From an uncultured Clostridia bacterium (lineage in GTDB: Bacteria > Bacillota > Clostridia > Oscillospirales > Acutalibacteraceae): 16,624 nt of DNA. The stretch lies in NCBI GenBank assembly GCA_946628455.1, contig CAMOWP010000027.1:1-16624 (forward strand). The letters run 5' to 3'. The position numbers and the translations under genes are program-made. The notes under the pieces are model-generated. The model saw nothing but the letters and a program-made list of their open reading frames with translations. It searched no databases and had not been told where the DNA came from. Of this stretch, positions 14,156-16,624 are shown in pieces (position 1 is the stretch's first letter; each line of letters begins with the position of its first letter).

Positions 14156-15094
14156 CTATACCATAAGCGCGATAGCCACTATTACCGGCATAGTTATGAT
14201 TGAGAACACGCTCGTCTGCCCGACAAGCTCGCTCGGCAGCGCGGTATCGTTATCATACTTTGCAGCGTACATTGCAGTGTTGGTTGCAACGGGGGCTGAA
14301 GCTGAGATTGTGAGCGCTGTTCTCATTTCACTGTTGATTCCCGCAAGCCTGAAAATCAGGAGCATGGTTACGGGGATAAGTATCAGCCTTAAAAACGATA
14401 CAAAATATATTTCCTTTTTGGCAAAGATATTTTTAAAATTACAGTTTGCAAAGAAGGTTCCGAAAACAATCATCGCCATTGGCGAGTTGCAGGCGGCAAC
14501 CCTTTCCATAGTATTGCTGATTATATCTGGCATTTTCACCTGAAGAAGAAAAAGCGGAATGCCGATAATAACGCTGATTGAGCCCGGGTTTACAATCAGA
14601 TTTTTAAGATTAATCTTTGCCTTTTTGCCTGAGATTTCGTGAATTCCGTATGTAAAGGCAAAAACGTTAAACACTGCTACATAGCACGATGAATAGAACA
14701 CTCCCTCCCTGCCTACAACGCTTTCAGCAAGCGGCAGCGCAAGAAACGCCGCGTTTGAGAAGGTTATGGCGTAATGGTAAATTCCTCTTATCATCGCGTT
14801 TTGCTTCCTGAAGGTGAGAGAGGAAACGCCTATAGCGAATAAATGGGTTGCAAAGGCAAGCGCAAACGCAACCGCCAGCCCTTTGATATGCTCGGGCGTT
14901 CTCTCCATTTTCAGAAAGGTATTGATAATTGTTATCGGCAGAATCATATTGAAAAGAAGGTCGACAAGCCTTTTTCCGTCCGCCTGAACAAATATTTTAG
15001 TTTTATCGGCTGCAAAGCCTATCGCCGCAATAAGATATAATACTCCGACCTGGGAGGCAACCGTTAATAGATTTGAGGTGAAATTTTGTATCAA
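14156..15094 (-). CDS. AEC-family transporter (auxin efflux carrier-like)
   Basis: A 312-residue membrane protein with about ten hydrophobic helices, arranged as two five-helix halves separated by a hydrophilic stretch near 155-162 (SGKKAKINL). The FNMILPITIINTF segment (48-60), FSNAAFLALPLAES (112-125) and the mid-protein NPGSISVIIGIPLFLL are the conserved AEC blocks, and SASAPVATNTAMYAAKYDNDTALPSE near the end is the family's second-half signature. AEC proteins move malate, other organic acids or similar anions. Since citrate synthase leads this operon, an organic acid is a fair guess but no more. The start is TTG at 15094, placed by CGGAG eight bases before it; no nearby ATG in frame would keep the first helix. 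Confidence 0.88.
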   Translation of the reverse strand: MIQNFTSNLLTVASQVGVLYLIAAIGFAADKTKIFVQADGKRLVDLLFNMILPITIINTFLKMERTPEHIKGLAVAFALAFATHLFAIGVSSLTFRKQNAMIRGIYHYAITFSNAAFLALPLAESVVGREGVFYSSCYVAVFNVFAFTYGIHEISGKKAKINLKNLIVNPGSISVIIGIPLFLLQVKMPDIISNTMERVAACNSPMAMIVFGTFFANCNFKNIFAKKEIYFVSFLRLILIPVTMLLIFRLAGINSEMRTALTISASAPVATNTAMYAAKYDNDTALPSELVGQTSVFSIITMPVIVAIALMV

Positions 15095-15123
15095 AATAAA
15101 TGCTCCGTATAATATATTCTCCG

Positions 15124-15942
15124 CTATTTCCGCCTGCTGTTATCCTTGCCGTTAACAAAGCTGTTAAGGATATTCTTCTCAAAGAAAAACGTAAAGCCGC
15201 ATAACATAAGCCCCGTGAAGGCAACTGAGTTTTCGGCGCTGATTAGCGGAGCCTTTCCGCTGAGGACAAGGGCAAATCTGTCAATAAAAAACAGAACTGC
15301 AAGATATGAATAAACTCTGGCGAAAAGCACCGTTGTGTTTTTTGCGTTTCCCTCTGAATCAACCTCAGTTGCAAAGCGGTAAAAGAAGCAGACGAGCATA
15401 AGCATCATAAAATACTTAAGAGTGCTGTCAATACTTTTTTCAAAGCCCGAGGAGAGCTCCATAAGATTAAAAACAACCGAAAGCGCCCACAGCATAGGCA
15501 CAACGTGAATCAGACGGAAGGAGCGGAAATCGTAATTCCTGTTTCCGAAGGAAAAACCGACTATTATGAAATATCCGCTTGAAACAAGCGCCGTTACTCC
15601 GCTCATAAGAATCGGAAGGATATAGGTTCCGTTTAACCGCCCGGAGCTGAAAGCGCCGTAAAGGAGAACGCACTGGGTTATAAAATTCACGAAGAAGCCC
15701 GCCGCAGCTATATACGAAAAAGCATCAAGATGAAACGGATTTTTAAATTCAAACGCAGGCGCGTACTGCTTCTCCTTAAGGCTTTCAATTGCTATGCCTA
15801 TAATTGCGGCTAAGGCAAGCGCGATATATATTCCCGCCAGCACATAATTAAGATAATAAATTGACAGAAAGCGAATAACGGGAGCTATAAGCAGCGATAC
15901 AAAAACAAATAAAGTGTAAAATCCTGTACTGTTTTTATGCAT
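15124..15942 (-). CDS. Multi-pass membrane protein of unknown function
   Basis: A 272-residue protein that I do not recognise. It has seven or eight hydrophobic segments, at about 8-28, 31-52, 75-98, 106-131, 144-163, 175-192, 205-226 and 240-257, with short basic loops and a basic tail (NGKDNSRRK). No catalytic or transporter motif is visible. The layout brings to mind 7TM sensor-type domains, or the membrane part of a regulator whose signalling domain is missing; that is inference. The ATG has GGAG six bases before it, and the ribosome-binding site touches the citrate synthase stop (11-nt gap), so the two are cotranscribed. It lies between citrate synthase and an AEC carrier. Confidence 0.7.
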   Translation of the reverse strand: MHKNSTGFYTLFVFVSLLIAPVIRFLSIYYLNYVLAGIYIALALAAIIGIAIESLKEKQYAPAFEFKNPFHLDAFSYIAAAGFFVNFITQCVLLYGAFSSGRLNGTYILPILMSGVTALVSSGYFIIVGFSFGNRNYDFRSFRLIHVVPMLWALSVVFNLMELSSGFEKSIDSTLKYFMMLMLVCFFYRFATEVDSEGNAKNTTVLFARVYSYLAVLFFIDRFALVLSGKAPLISAENSVAFTGLMLCGFTFFFEKNILNSFVNGKDNSRRK

Positions 15943-15953
15943 TGTTTTCTCCG

Positions 15954-16624
15954 CTATTCTGTTCTCTGGTCAATCGGAATATAAGGTCTCGGCTTGGATA
16001 CGCTCTTGTATGCAGGGCGCATAATTCTTCCGCCCGTTGTCAACTCCTCAATACGGTGGGCAGACCAGCCTGCAATCCTTGCGGTTGCAAAGAGAGGAGT
16101 ATAAAGGTCGTCGGGAATTCCGAGGACTCTGTAAACAAGGCCTGAATACAAATCAACATTAGCGCACATTGCCTTTTCATCGCCCTTAACCTCGGCAAAT
16201 ACCTGAGGCGTGAGCTTTTCAATATTTTCAAGAGTTAGGAATTCCTTTTCAAAGCCGTGCTCAACTGCGAGCTTTTTAGCGTTCTTCTTAAGAATTTTTG
16301 CTCTCGGGTCAGAAAGGGTGTAAACAGCGTGGCCCATTCCGTAGATAAGGCCCGAACGGTCGTTAGCTTCCTTTCTGAGAATCTTTATAAGCATTTCACG
16401 CATCTGGTTTTCATCAGTAGGGTCGGCAACGTTTTCAAGGATATAATCCATCTGCTGAGACACCTTGATGTTTGCGCCGCCGTGCCTCGGACCCTTAAGC
16501 GAGCCGATTCCTGCCGCGATGGCTGAATATGTATCAGTTCCGCTTGAGGTTAAAACTCTTGTTGAAAATGTTGAGTTGTTACCGCCGCCGTGGTCAGCGT
16601 GGAGCATAAGGCAGATATCAAGAA
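15954..16624 (-). CDS. gltA: Citrate synthase, C-terminal half (5' end beyond the window)
   Basis: The frame stays open to the right edge, so the N-terminus is missing; about 223 C-terminal residues are visible. The enzyme condenses acetyl-CoA and oxaloacetate to citrate in the cytoplasm. The active-site triad is present: the His of LMLHADHGGGNNSTFS (matching E. coli GltA H264), the His of KGPRHGGAN (H305) and the Asp of NVDLYSG (D362). The GMGHAVYTLSDPRAKIL loop, with the substrate-binding Arg, is intact. The HADHGGGNNST form is the one common in Firmicutes. In gut clostridia this enzyme usually feeds glutamate synthesis rather than a full cycle. It heads, within the window, a run of six closely spaced minus-strand genes. 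Confidence 0.95.
   Translation of the reverse strand, partial: LDICLMLHADHGGGNNSTFSTRVLTSSGTDTYSAIAAGIGSLKGPRHGGANIKVSQQMDYILENVADPTDENQMREMLIKILRKEANDRSGLIYGMGHAVYTLSDPRAKILKKNAKKLAVEHGFEKEFLTLENIEKLTPQVFAEVKGDEKAMCANVDLYSGLVYRVLGIPDDLYTPLFATARIAGWSAHRIEELTTGGRIMRPAYKSVSKPRPYIPIDQRTE

Noticed and set aside
15118..15958. The same 12 bases, AATAGCGGAGAA on the minus strand, occur after both the citrate synthase gene and the membrane-protein gene.
   Set aside because: Both copies are a TAG stop followed by a GGAG ribosome-binding site, so shared function explains them without a mobile repeat.

Overview
The window looks like a chromosomal segment of a low-to-mid GC anaerobic Firmicute, most likely a gut-type clostridium of the Ruminococcaceae/Oscillospirales kind. 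The evidence is the darA-holB-ricT cluster known from Firmicutes, Gram-positive Shine-Dalgarno sequences close to GGAGG, a small clostridial-type 2[4Fe-4S] ferredoxin, a YmdB-type phosphoesterase, and the absence of any outer-membrane gene. The lineage is inferred from gene content and style; there is no rRNA or tRNA gene in the window to confirm it.

Left part (1-4660): the C-terminal end of a probable secreted glycoside hydrolase is followed by metY (sulfur incorporation into homocysteine), which ends at a two-way terminator. Facing metY is a three-gene minus-strand operon: a MerR-type regulator with a C-terminal membrane anchor, then two small membrane proteins. Back to back with it runs a plus-strand pair: a membrane zinc-ribbon protein and trmB (tRNA m7G46 methyltransferase). 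The last protein of the MerR operon and the zinc-ribbon protein share a membrane hairpin resembling the PLDc_N domain, so this regulator-plus-membrane-protein block may be one functional unit. It is the least understood part of the window.

Middle part (4661-11984): a short DtxR-like metal-type repressor is coupled to a GtrB-like polyprenyl-phosphate glycosyltransferase (minus strand). It diverges from a tightly overlapping plus-strand operon ymdB - peptide-binding lipoprotein - recG. Both divergent promoters are close to consensus and carry palindromes. RecG ends at a two-way terminator shared with a convergent gene for a secreted protein with two fibronectin-III-like domains and a transglutaminase-like Cys-His-Asp domain. 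Upstream of that gene lies a 56-residue 2[4Fe-4S] ferredoxin gene with its own strong ribosome-binding site and terminator.

Right part (11985-16624): six minus-strand genes with gaps of only 5-29 nt form a probable long operon, read from the right: citrate synthase (5' end outside the window), an unrecognised multi-pass membrane protein, an AEC-family transporter, darA (c-di-AMP receptor), holB (DNA polymerase III delta prime) and ricT (Fe-S partner of RNase Y). The last three keep the order seen in Bacillus, but tmk and yaaR are absent. I saw no CRISPR array, insertion sequence, prophage gene, riboswitch or structural RNA gene.
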